This document shows, piece after piece, positions 14,279 to 27,500 of a stretch of DNA of 64,000 nucleotides. Position 1 is the first letter of the stretch; each line of letters opens with the position of its first letter. Made by a program: the position numbers and the translations under genes. The notes below the pieces were generated by a model, which was given only the letters and a program-made list of their open reading frames with translations, was not told where the DNA came from and searched no databases. Source of the DNA: Sacculina carcini (taxonomy: Eukaryota > Arthropoda > Thecostraca > Sacculinidae); assembly GCA_916048095.2 (NCBI GenBank), contig OU696580.1, forward strand, positions 5,024,608-5,088,607, written 5' to 3'.

Positions 14279-17200
14279 CTCGATGTTTCAAGTAATGTTG
14301 CACATTGCAATGCAGTTATGCACATTGAAATGTTATCGAACAATGTATATAAGCTTGCATGTGATCTATTGAATCGTGAAATACATGTGATCAACTCACT
14401 AACAAACACATACACACATAAATAAGCAAAGCATACAAACACACATACACACATACGGTTAACGAGATTTAATCTAACCTAGCGAGGTTTAACTTCACAA
14501 CCATGAAAACAAAACATTGATAGCTGGCAGATTGTATTTACTTAGAAACCAGAACAGCACTCGATTGTGTCTCATAAAATACTGTGAGAGAAAATAGATA
14601 AAAATCAAGAATAAATAAAAGTAAACAAATAATTGATTAGACACGCACACGCACATCGTCGCAATGAGTGGTTGTTTGTGAGCAGAGTCGCACGGATGAA
14701 GAGAGTGCACTGTGTCGCCCACAAGTCGTATTATCATCGCCAGTGTGATATTCAAGCGCCAAGTGAGCACTGTCATCACATTGAGCAGCCAATGTACCAC
14801 CGATCTCGCTGCCTATCAACACGCACAACAATGTGGAGGACACGAGATGTAACGCAGATACTGCGAGTGAACTGAAACAATGAGACACAAGTAAAAACCA
14901 AACTATGACCAAAGAGAAGACAGGACAAACCAACACCAGGTACACTCGACACAGCGCTGTAAATGAGCTCAGATTAATGAATGTCAGAACTGAATGAGTG
15001 AATAAATGATCACAATGAATGATCACCAACAAACAGGGGTGAGTGTGTGTGTGACCAACCACGTGAAGAACGCCTGCACCCATCATAGCCGTGTTTGTCG
15101 TTCACTTTGTTGTTGTTATTGAGACGAGTAACATCGGCAGCCCATTTCTCTATCCAGTTATCATCACTCGCTGCAATATTGACGTTTGTATGAAGCGATG
15201 ACTGTTGTCACACATACACGAACACACATACACACACACCACCACCACCATACATACTTGCAAACTCCTGCTAATTCAGTAATGAAAATGTATTTGGCAT
15301 TGTACCTGTGAAAAAGCACCACAAGTACAGTCAGGATGAAAATATATCAGAGTAAGAACACAAGATGAAAACAAGCTGAATAAAGTCTATATAGTGCGGT
15401 CATATACCTATGAGAGCAATAACAAAACTTTAAAACAGGGGAATTCACCTACAACTCAAATAACGCTGACTAACAAACTATTTCAACCTCAATATGAATA
15501 CTATTATAATGACAAGATGCACAATGACAACAACCGATGCGGACATAACTGCATGTACAAATATCGCCGCAACTCACTCGACACGAGGAGAGTCTCTCAT
15601 CTGCGTCTTCAATACTGTCTCGTCGACTGTTGACATCGCTGGCGGTGGCCGTGGTGGTGGTGGTTGAGTGGGACGGAGGTGGCTGTTCTGTCACAGCTAC
15701 ATTATCACCGCCGTGTTGTTCAGTGTCGTTCTCTATGGTGTATGTACCCGCCTCGCTGACAGTGTCAGATACTTCGTCATCGCTGTCGGTCTTGCCCAAC
15801 AATTCATTGTTCACAAGCAGGCCGGCGCGAACTGAGCCGACCGTCCGCACAGCTCGAACACCGCGCGCAGACTGAGCACTTGACTGCGAATGTGCTGCCC
15901 TCTTGGTGGTGTTCGGCGAAACTTGACTGACACGCAAAACATTTCGCGGTGCTTTGTGACAAGCAACAACGTGAGCCGACATTTCATGAGCACCTGTTGA
16001 AGAAAAACACGTTGGGAAATTTCAGAACAATTATCTTACACATTCAATTATGCACACACACACGTTGGATTACTCGTGAAACTACTTTCTACGATGAAAT
16101 AAGCCGGAGCCTAAACGGATGAAAGTGTTGATTGAAATAAAGAAGCATCAGAGCTTGTCGAGTTTCAGCATCATGACACTGCTGTATCATTGTGCCAACT
16201 AAATATCGAGTTTTCGCAGTAGGTCCCCTCATATCTACTAAAATATTGCCTTTATCAAAATCAGCCTCGGAAGCATTGTACGTTTTGAACAGTGTTATCT
16301 TGGATGCTTCGTTTCTGTTATAAATGATGGCATGGCGTTCACTGTGGAAACGGATGCCTCTGCTAACACCATACTTGCTCCGCTCACTCTGGATGGGAGA
16401 CCAGTGGCTATATTTTTGTGATCGCTGTCATAGTTGGAAATACAGAATGAAATTTATTGCAAAACGGGAGACGTGTTTCATTGCTGAATCATTTTAAGAA
16501 ATTGATATTGAAGCCCATACTAATAAATTATATCAAGCAATACTAAAACATACCAAACGGACATATCGTAAAACCTCTATTTCAGCGTTTCTTAACCTTT
16601 CTCAGTGGTTCTTCTCAACCTTTCTCAACATTTCTCAGTGTTCGCACCGCTTTCAAATCATCAGTCAGTTTTCGCAGCCCCTGAATTCTTGATAGCTATA
16701 CGAAAATATACAAATACGAACGACGTAGTAACAAAAGTTTTCTTTTCAATATTCATTCATACAAGTTCTTTAGGAGGATTACGCAAAACTACGTTTTTCG
16801 GGAAAAATATAATGTGTATGTTAAACACAATTCCTAAAAAAAATTACAAGATCCCTCGCATCCCCTAGGAAACAGACTCACACCCCCGGTTAACCCTCCT
16901 ATTATCTTTGGGGTCAATTTAACCCCAAGCGATATTCAATTCAATATAACTCGCTAAAATAATTCAAACTTGACTGATTTTGTTCAAAAATGTCTACCAA
17001 GTTGTTTATGTCCCAATTTTATATGAATTTAAAAAATTGAATGACAATTTTTTCTAATACTTTGTTCCTTGGGGTCAAATTGGCCCCATACTACTGGAGC
17101 TCACACTCATAATTGGCATGTAAACACATCTTAGTATGTCTACTTCACATCTGGCACCACCTGACAGTGCCTGTTGATTGCATTGTCAGGCCATTGCGCA

Positions 17201-19488
17201 CAGACAATATCATTTTCAGTATCGGTGAGATTCATGCATCGCTTTTGAATGGTATTTTGATATTTCGACAGAATATTTGGCTTTTACGTTGATTTTCAAG
17301 AATTGTAAATGACATCCAGTCGACGATATTCTGTCAATAATTCTTCATCGCAATCATCCGACGTGATAACGACAGATCATGTTCTGAATTAGAAGATACG
17401 GAGGAAGATCCAAACTATACTTCCTCTGTTTCATCAGATGAATTTCAAGAAAGCCATGCGTATTCACACATATTCTTTTCGAAAAATAGAAAAATACCGT
17501 GCTCACCAGTTCCTACTGAAAATCATGGACGACGTGACGCAGCTAACGTTATAAAAATGACACCGGGACCAACCAGGTATGCCATCACGCGTATAAAAGA
17601 TATACAGTCAGCGTTCGAGCAATTGTTGACTGACCAAATTCAATCTACGATTCTGGATAAAACTAACGCCGAGGGAAAACGTGTATACGGAGACAAATGG
17701 GACATATTGGACATCACAACTCTCCGAGCATATATTGGCTTGGTGATCCTGACTGGAGTGTATAGATCCAAAGGAGAGGCCACAGCTAGTCTTTGGAGCG
17801 CTGAAACTGGCAGGGCTATATTTTCAGCTACAATGTCCATGAAAACATTTCATGTTATTTCCCGTGGTATAAGATTTGATCATCGAGAAACAAAGCGTGT
17901 ACGAAGTACCAGTGATAAGATCGCACCTATCCGAGATATATAGGACAAATGGGTTGAACGCTTGCCGTTGCTTTATAATCCGGGTCCAAAAGTGACAGTG
18001 GATGAGCGTTTGATTGCATTCAGGGGGCGTTGTCGTTCCAGGCAATACATGCCAAGTAAACCTGCCAGATACGGCATCAAGGTATGGGCTGCTTGTGATG
18101 CCAGCTCCAGCTATGCACTATGCACAAGAATGGCGCCTTGAGCGTTCGAGAGGACAGAAAGCCTGAAATGATTCTTGATTACAATGCTACAAAAGATGTT
18201 GATAATTTGGATAAACTATCAGCTACTTACAGCTGTCGGCGCATGATAGCGCGCTGGCCACTGGTTGTTTTATTCCACATTATTGATGTTAGCGCTTACA
18301 ACGCATTTGTTCTCTGGCGCAAAATCAACCAAGACTGGGGCAAAGGAAATCTTAGCAAAAGAAGAAAATTTCTGCAGCAACATGGATATTTTCTGGTGAA
18401 ACCTCAAATCAAGAGAAGGGAATATCTGCCCAGAACATCAATAGCTGCAGCGGACGTGGTCAAACACATTCAGTCACAAGTATCGCCATCAGTACATGCT
18501 ACAGTGCCTGTTAGAAGTAAAAACGCGGTAGATGCCAAATGTGCCCTCACAGGAACGACTCAAAAACCAGCAGTGTCTGTCACAAATGCAGAAAGTACAT
18601 TTGTAAGCAGCATACGTGTACACTGTGCATTTCTTGTGTTCAATAATATCGAATACAGATGGAAAATGTGTCCGCATTACGCGCTTTACCGTATATATTA
18701 TGTTGATGTTGTTCATCTTTTTGATAATTATGTAATTATAGTGTGAAAATATGCGAAACCTCTTTAATACATCTTTAATGCATAATCTTTAATATGTTAA
18801 ATCTCTTTAATAAATCTGGGGTAAAATTGACCGCAAAGGATGAAAAGTGTCATTTGAAGGTAATGCGAGGGTTAAAGCACCTGATCTATTCGAATGACAC
18901 TTCTAATACAGCGGCACCTTGGGAGAACAATGGAAAAATAGAACGGCACCCTCTAATTGAACAGCAGCTCTGATAAAAGGTCACTGATGAATTCTCTTTT
19001 GGTAATAACTTTGACTGACTGATTTGTATAGTGAATTTGTGATTACTTGCCAGTAATCAGCCTGTATTTTTGTTAAATCAATACGCATACCTTAGTTGTT
19101 TCCTATTTCATCCGTAAAACTTGCAACATGTTCTCAAATGCCGACCAACTAGTGGAAAAATGGAGCGACAACCTCTGATAATTAGAGTCAAATTGAACGG
19201 CACCACGGGGGAAGGCTTGAAAAATAGAACGGCATGCCGCTCAAATAGTTTTACGATACATATATACGTACACGCACAAGTATGAACACAACGGGTGCCA
19301 CTCGGAAGAGACAACTTCAACTCTGCATACAAAGGAGAGAAGCGAAGAGGAAAAGAAAGTACAAATGGCCAAGAGAAAGAGAAAGACGCAGATATATAAA
19401 TAAAATCATGAGCTCACGCCAAGCATTCAAGCATTCCTCACAAACCACAAATGCCCACGCAGGTGAAACCTTACACACACCAATGCGC

Positions 19489-19523
<35 letters not shown>

Positions 19524-22500
19524 GGTGGGTATGTGACATAATTCATGAGTTACATTGATGTGCCAACTGGCAGCATAGACTCGTGGTGACAGCCAGTGTG
19601 TGACAGTCTAACTGACACAACAGAATATGTCAGTCTCACACTCACACTAGCTACTTCAACCAAAATGCCTACTGGGAAAACTATTGATAACATTTCACGT
19701 TGCTTGATACATAAATTCAAATACATAACACCCATCAAATCAGAATATGTTTGTGATTGTTTCGAGAAAAATTTGTCTACACATGTTCAGTTAGTAAGCA
19801 TGGCTTCATTGCATGCATTTCTATTGACCGCATTGGCCAGGTTCAACTAGTTATCATAGAAACTAGCAGCCAGGGATATCAATGTGTTTGATCTTGAGCC
19901 AAACGCACACACGCGCGTGAATTCATGCAGATGGACAATATAATTGGTAAATATAATATAACACGTAAACTCGCCTCGATCAATCAGCTTGTAGGATTAA
20001 AATAGTCACACTCAACGAAACAATCAATGTTTCTCTTTTAAACTGAGCTTTATTGCACCGAGTCCTTGTTTCAGCTACTTAATAATGTGCTGTATTAGAC
20101 ACGAGCAGACGACTAATAAGTGGCTCAAATGTCTTGAAATTTAAAATTACGCTAATTAGAAGCGTAATTAATGTGCTCTATTACGGAGATATGAAACATT
20201 CCGACTTTGGAAGACTCTGTCATGATTGAACTACCTTCAGACATGAATATACTATCCTTAGGTAGAAGCAATTCCGTTTGTTAAATATATATTTTAAGTT
20301 AGAGACACACAAAATACGAATTTGCCGATGAATACCTGCTGTACATCAGTATGTTGAATGGTTTCAATCCTACTGGGATCAAACACACCATTTGTTAAGC
20401 TTGATAAAACTAAACTGGTTCATAACCTGTGAATGTGAATTTGTAGGTGTGTGTATTTGTAGAGTTTGTGAATTGCTTCATGAATGAGTTGACTTGTGTA
20501 ATTGCGTGGCTGCCCTGCTATGTTTCTGGTAGAATTTTTGGGTTTTGCTCGGGCTCACACATTAACTGTGCTCGTTGTTCTCAAACTATGTATATCGTTT
20601 GTGCGCTTCCAGAACATGGGGCCACCGCATGGTGGTAATAGTTCTTGCAATCATCCCATATCACTGAATTTGCCTGTTATTAATAATAATGGTAATAAAT
20701 AACTATTTTTTCAGATTGCTTTTGCCTTTGGATTGGTTTTTTAAATGTTCATAAAAACCAATCCAAAGGCAAAAGCAATCTGAGTTAGTAATACGAATTA
20801 TAAATTTGATAGAGGAAGTATTCTTGAATACTGTTTGAAAGGTATACGTTCACGACATAACCCTTGTCAACCCAAGTGTAACTAGACAAAATCCCAAAAT
20901 ACATTTCAATAAAACAAAACGCATGAGAAATTGGCCAATGAAATCAGCGGGCTGGTGAAGAAGATGTGTATGAATATGCTTAAATTATCAAGAAAATCAA
21001 CTGGAAATGCAGAAACGCTCAATGATGGTTGTCAAGAATATCATCAGCTTTCTCAACCAAAATAACAAAGTGCTGACTGTGCACAAAAGTGTCTACATTG
21101 CACCACGATGCACGAATATATGATCAGCATACGCGTTGCATGCTGCATTAGTTTTGTCCGATCAGGACAGGACACTCCAACAGTATAACGATTGTGTCGA
21201 AAATATATACACAGCACATGAGCCGCATGTAGATTGACTTTGTCCGATTATAAGATGATGCATGACACCCATCATAATCACCTTGTAAAGTTCCCATAGC
21301 AGCAGAACAAGATACCATGCACTCATAGCATTTTTATTTGACTGTGCATCATACAGTATACAGTAGACGGTATACAGTCTGTCAGAGTACTCCGCTACAT
21401 CGCCAAAATGCTTGATATCGATATCAAACTAAGCTATAGTCAAATCGCAACCGTGTGACTGGTCAAATCGAAATTACTGTCAAGAAGCAAATAGCAGCTG
21501 CTTCAAATATTAAGAAATCAGAGCAGACTCAACCTGTGTATATAGTGTGTATATAATTTGGACGGTCATGCACTCAAACCCGGTGCTTGGTTAAGACGAA
21601 TCGATATCGAAAAATGACCGATATGGGACCGATAATGACGCTCAACGAAATCAACTGTTTTGGAATACACATACTGAAATGTAGAGCGGAGGTAGATGGC
21701 CGAGGCTAAACGTATAATGTCAGTGAAAATAAAACCCCTGATTGGAAATATTGCAGATCATCAACCCGCTCTTGAGCCTCTAGGCTAGTCTAGAGTCTAA
21801 ACTATTTCCCTTCTATGTCAGACACAGCTGTTCTAGGGGAGACAAACTGACACAACACGTTCCTTTTCCTTCACGAAAATAGTGTGCATCTACACTAGTG
21901 TATATATTAGTCGATAATGAGTGTATCTATAAATCTGCTTCGATATACTATCATGCAACAAGTGCACTCAATCGATACCATTGTCTAAATGTCAACAGTC
22001 TAGATGTCAACAGTCTAGATGTCAACAGTCTAGATGCCAACAGTCTAGATGTCAACAGTCTAGATGTCAACAGTCTAGATGTCAACAGTCTAGATGTCAA
22101 CAGTCTAGATGTCAACAGTCCAGATGTCAACAGTCTAGATGTCAACAGTCTAGATGCCAACAGTCTAGATGTCAACAGTCTAGATGTCAACAGTCTATAC
22201 CATTTGCAATTTGATTTGAGAAAAGTGAAAATAGAATTGAGAAAAGTTAAAATAGATTTGAGAAAAGTGCAAATAGATTTGAGATTTCACTTTTCTCAAA
22301 TCTATTTTCACTTTTCTAAAATCTATTTTCACTTTTCTCAATTATATTTTCACTTTTCTCAAATCAAATTGCAAATGGTATAGATGTCAACAGTCTAGAT
22401 GTCAACAGTCGAGACATCAACAGTCTAGATGTCAACAGTCTAGATGCCAACAGTCTAGATGTCAACAGTCTAGATGTCAACAGTCTAGATGTCAACAGTC

Positions 22501-24434
22501 TAGATGTCAACAGTCTAGATGTCAACAGTCTAGATGTCAACAGTCTAGATGTCAACAGTCTAGATGTCAACAGTCTAGATGTCAACAGTCTAGATGCCAA
22601 CAGTCTAGATGCCAACAGTCTAGATGCCAACAGTCTAGATGTCAACAGTCTAGATGTCAACAGTCTAGATGTCAACAGTCTAGATGTCAACAGTCTAGAT
22701 GTCAACAGTCGAGACATCAACAGTCTAGATGTCAACAGTCTAGATGTCAACAGTCTAGATATCAACAGTCTAGATGTCAACAGTCTAGATGCCAACAGTC
22801 TAGATGCCAACAGTCTAGATGCCAACAGTCTAGATGCCAACAGTCTAGATGTCAACAGTCTAGATGCCAACAGTCTAGATGCCAACAGTCTAGATATCAA
22901 CAGTCTAGATGTCAACAGTCTAGATGTCAACAGTTCACATACAATGTGACAACTGAACTCAGAAACAATACAGATTGGCAGCCGAAAACAATGATATAAA
23001 CAAGTTCGTGTTTCGTTCAATGTCCAAGGTAATCAGCAGCTGGTCTTCTGAGAATAACAATTGCGCTCTTTCCCGTGTCAATTTATCGGTAGATTGTGAG
23101 AAGAAAAAACAAGAAAAATCAAGTCAGAACCTGGGAGAATGATGAAAATGATTTCAACTTTGGTTACAAAAACGTTCATACATGCCAGCAGCGTCCTTGC
23201 AAACATCCACGCTTATAACCACAACACAATGAACACCAACATCGAAAAATACACACATAAATGCACTGCCTGACACACAAGCACACACTGACCGTGAGCC
23301 GTGTTATCTGAGGCGGTGTGATCTAGCAGCACTTGATCTTGGTCGGCAGAAAAGTAGCCGTCCGAGTGGCCACTGTTGGCTGCTACACGCCGTGTTGAGC
23401 AAGCAGTGCGTGACAGAACGTCGTGCCCGCCGGCGTCACCAGCAGTGCTGGCCACCACAGCACGCGCACCTGCCTACCACACACCGACACACGCATACAA
23501 ACGGACGTGCGTTCATCAGCACTAATACACGGACGGCACCAATGTGGAACCAGGAACACACGGACGCAACGGAGCACCACAAGCCCGTAATGACGTCCTT
23601 ATATATATACAAACTGTGCCGAAACACTCAAACACAATCAAACAGACACACACACACACACACGCACACACACTCTGTCACTGCACCCTGCGTCCCCCAG
23701 CCGGAAGGGGGCCGAGTGTTGAGGGGCACCGTTGCCTCGCGCATGATATTGAAATTTATCATAAATTTGCACATGACGCACAACACAAACTTCGCAACGG
23801 AACAAAAAACTGTGTGTTTTGACACTTGTCAAAAACTGACAGAACAGCACCAGCAAAACAGCTCGACGAACTGCAACGTGTTGCAGCTTGTGTGGTCAAG
23901 TATCGAAAATGACCGATTTCGGTCAATTTGGACGTTTTTGCGATGTCCGTTGAACTTGTGTGGTCAAGTATCGAAAATGACCGCTTTCGGTCAATTTTGA
24001 CGTACTTGCGATGTCAGTGACATACGTGTGCACAAGTATCGAAAAGTGCACAGTGGAAAGTGTCACTTGCCTACGTTGCAGTGTTTTGACACTTGTCTAA
24101 AAACTGTGTGTTTTGTGTCTCTTGTGCACATGTGTCATATTTGCGTTGCGTTGGACGAACTTTAATCGCGGTTTTTAATGAATGTCTTGCTTGTGTACAC
24201 CGTTTATGTTGTTGATGTTTATGATGTTTGTTGCGTTGCCGTCGCCGTTATGCTAGGCCTTATTGAAATAGTTTGCACTGTTCCAGTGCGCGTGCATATC
24301 AATACATAGTTCTACTTGTCATTGTGATGTTGTTGTTGTTCGGTGGCGGTAATTTTTGCAAATACTTGATGCAAATTTAACTGACAACTGACATCGCAAA
24401 CGAATGGTTCGAAAAACGACTCGTGTATGCATTA

Positions 24435-24502
<68 letters not shown>

Positions 24503-27500
24503 CAGGCTGTCCCAATAAATTTGACGTCATTTCGCAGGCCAAGAATTTTGGCAATTTTCGTTGAAATGACCTCAAATTTTCACAGCTTGTATAGAAACAG
24601 TTCAAGATTATATGTTTAATGTTTGACATTTATCTCTTTTCGGGTTGAGAAATGCCGTTCACTTCAATAGAAAAGTAACTTTGCGTGTTGGAATATGCTC
24701 GAACACAGTCACCCAAGAGCGTGCAGCGTGCCTTCTTTGACAAATTTGCCAAAAATGCACCAACTAGTAAACAAATTTGGACCTGGCACCATTAATTTAA
24801 AGAGGAAGGCTGCTTATGCAGGGCTAAAGGATCTGGCCGGCCATCAACAGCGGAAGAGAAGGTCGGGCGTGTTCGTGAACAATTCCTGCGAAGTCCCAAG
24901 AAGTCTGTAAGAAGAGCAGGTCTGGAAACCCAGATTCCTCAAACAACAGTTTGGCGCGTTCTGAGGAAACGATTGCAAATGAAACCCTACAGGCTGCAGC
25001 CCGTTCAGGCTTTAAAGGAAGATGACAAGCGAAAACGTAAAGATAAGCTAAACGAAATGATATGCTACAGAAACTTGAAGAAGACGAGTTCGATGAGCGT
25101 CTAATTTTTAGTGATGAAGCAACGTTTCATACGACTGGCAAGGTCAATAATCATAATGTTCGCATTTGGGGCGAAGAATAACCCCATGACACAATTGACC
25201 ACGTGAGGGACTCACCAAAGGTGAACGTGTTCTGCGCCATCTCCATGAATCAAATTCATGGACCATTTTTCTTTGAAGGAAATGTGGACGGGGATGTGTA
25301 TCTGCAAAAGCTTCTGAACTGGCTATTTGATCAGTTCATTGAAAATGTACATGAAAACTTTATTTTTCAACAGGACGGGGCTCCACCTCACTGGAAGCTC
25401 ACTGTACGGGCCTATCTCAATGAGAATCTGCCAGAGAGATGGACTGGGCGTGGTGGTGAGGAAGACAATTTGCTGCTGAAATGGCCACCACGATCACCTG
25501 ACCTGACACATTGTGATTTTTTCCTCTTGGGATATGTGAAAGGACTCGTATATATCCCCCCTCTTCCGGCTAACGTTCAAGAACTCAAGCAGAGAATCAC
25601 TGCCGCACTGGAGAATGTTACCAAAGACATGCTGCAGCGTGTTTGGCACGAGTTTGATTACCGACTTGACGTAAACAGTCACAGGCGGCGCTCACATTGA
25701 ACATTTGTGAAAATCGTGAAATCTGTCATATAATGTGCAAATCTTTGTAGTTTCCGAGATACGGGCATTTTAAATGACGTCAATTTTATTGGAACACCCA
25801 TTTATTTGGAATATATATGTGTGTGTGTATAAGTATGTGTGTGTATAAGTATTTGTGTGTAAACTAGGAATTCGACGACAGGAGGAACTGATACAAATAA
25901 GGCTCTGACAATGTGAACAATTTAGCGTTTGAAAAAGAGAAGGTTGAGTGTTGAGCCGGTGGTATTAAAAAATCAACTTCCTAGAACATTTGTTGTATGA
26001 AACAAATAACTTGGCACAGTGGAAACAAAGTACAAGCTCCAGCGAGAGAAAATTGATCATTGAAGCTGCAATATATACTTCAATATATGCTTCTTCTACC
26101 CAGCAATATATACTTCTTTGCATTATTGAATTCTAAGCCATTACAAAAAAACTATTTCATGAATACACTAACAATATGAAAATGCAACTCTTTTTCAACA
26201 TGTAATTTACATTTTTGCCTGTCTAAATTTACATTTTAATGATGTCGCACAAGATACAACAAACAATATATCCCCGGGGCTATCTGTATAATCGCACCGA
26301 GTTTCAACAGGACAGTTTAATAATGTATGTGCATATCACCAAATAGCAAGATGCAAATTATTACTCAGGTTATGAAGCCAGATAGATAGAATTCGCCTCA
26401 TTTTAGTGGATGAGCATTATGAAAGAGTTATTTGGCTAGCTGGTTCATTTGACACCAGTGTCAAATGACATGCCGGAATCACACAACAACACACAAACAC
26501 ACAAACATCAACTCACACAGTATACACGCACAAAAGCACATATCTAGGCCCGATCACAAACAACCCACAAACTGTCGCCTGCTTGACAAAACAGGAAAAA
26601 CTCAAGCACAGGAAGTGCGAATGTATGCGTGTGTGTGTGTGCGTGTGTGTGTGTGTTATTCGCGCGCGTGCAGCAGCATAGACCGGTCATGCGTATTATT
26701 ATGGCCAGGTGCACAGACACACACACACACACACGCGCATAAACACACGTAGTCACGTAGATAGGTGACTATCAGGCATGTTGTAATGAAAGCACACGCG
26801 ATTATATTGAGCCCTAACCTACATCATATATCTTACCTCACGGCTGTTACACTACTGGTCGTTTCTCAAATTTCAGCGATTACTCGAAGATTTATGAGTT
26901 TAGAAAACTGAGCAGCACGTGAAACTCACAAAAACCACATGAAAACGTCAAATGCAAATATGATATGCAAGTGGCCAATAGGAATTTGGTGAATAAATAA
27001 CAGTTGCACAAATGTGACAGTTGCAATATTGAGTCATGCGATATGTCGACTTAATATTGATAAGAAAATGTCAGGTAATGTTTTATGTGCAAGAGTTGTA
27101 TTACTGAGTGCCGTTGCATAAAGTACGTTGCATATTCATGCAGGAAATCAAAGGTCGCTGATGAAACTCAATCATTGGTCATCTTGGTAATTGAAAATGT
27201 GCCGACATCTTAATACAATATTCCCATCATGCCACGCCGTGTTCTGTGAACTTTTTTAATGAGACTGGAAATAGTATAGGGTCGCGCCCGGCTCAAGATA
27301 ATCCAGTTGCTTAGCAGGCTCTCACATGGAGGAGTGTCCACTCCACCTTTCCACAAACACGACAATAACCGCACAATAGCGAACACCATGTACACGCGTA
27401 AAAAAGCACAATGCACCACGCAGTGACCAATACAATACCGTCCTGAATGTTCGTGCAGCAATGTATCAACAGCAATGCATACCAAGCAACAATACCAATC

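Larger units (their letters stand above)
16583..18883. mobile_element. Non-autonomous hAT element split by a piggyBac
   Basis: The left end CAGCGTTTCTTAACC (16583) pairs with the right end GGTTAAAGCACCTG once the piggyBac is removed. Flanks CTCTATTT and ATCTATTC agree in 6 of 8 bases, as expected of an old 8-bp duplication. Its interior is related to the element at 27573-28257. Confidence 0.7.

Noticed and set aside
22198-22935. CRISPR-like array
   Set aside because: Repeats are directly adjacent with no unique spacers, and the genome is eukaryotic.
21898-23020. Frames encoding LDVNS, CQQSR or RLLTS repeats
   Set aside because: Same artefact from the 15-bp minisatellite; open on both strands.
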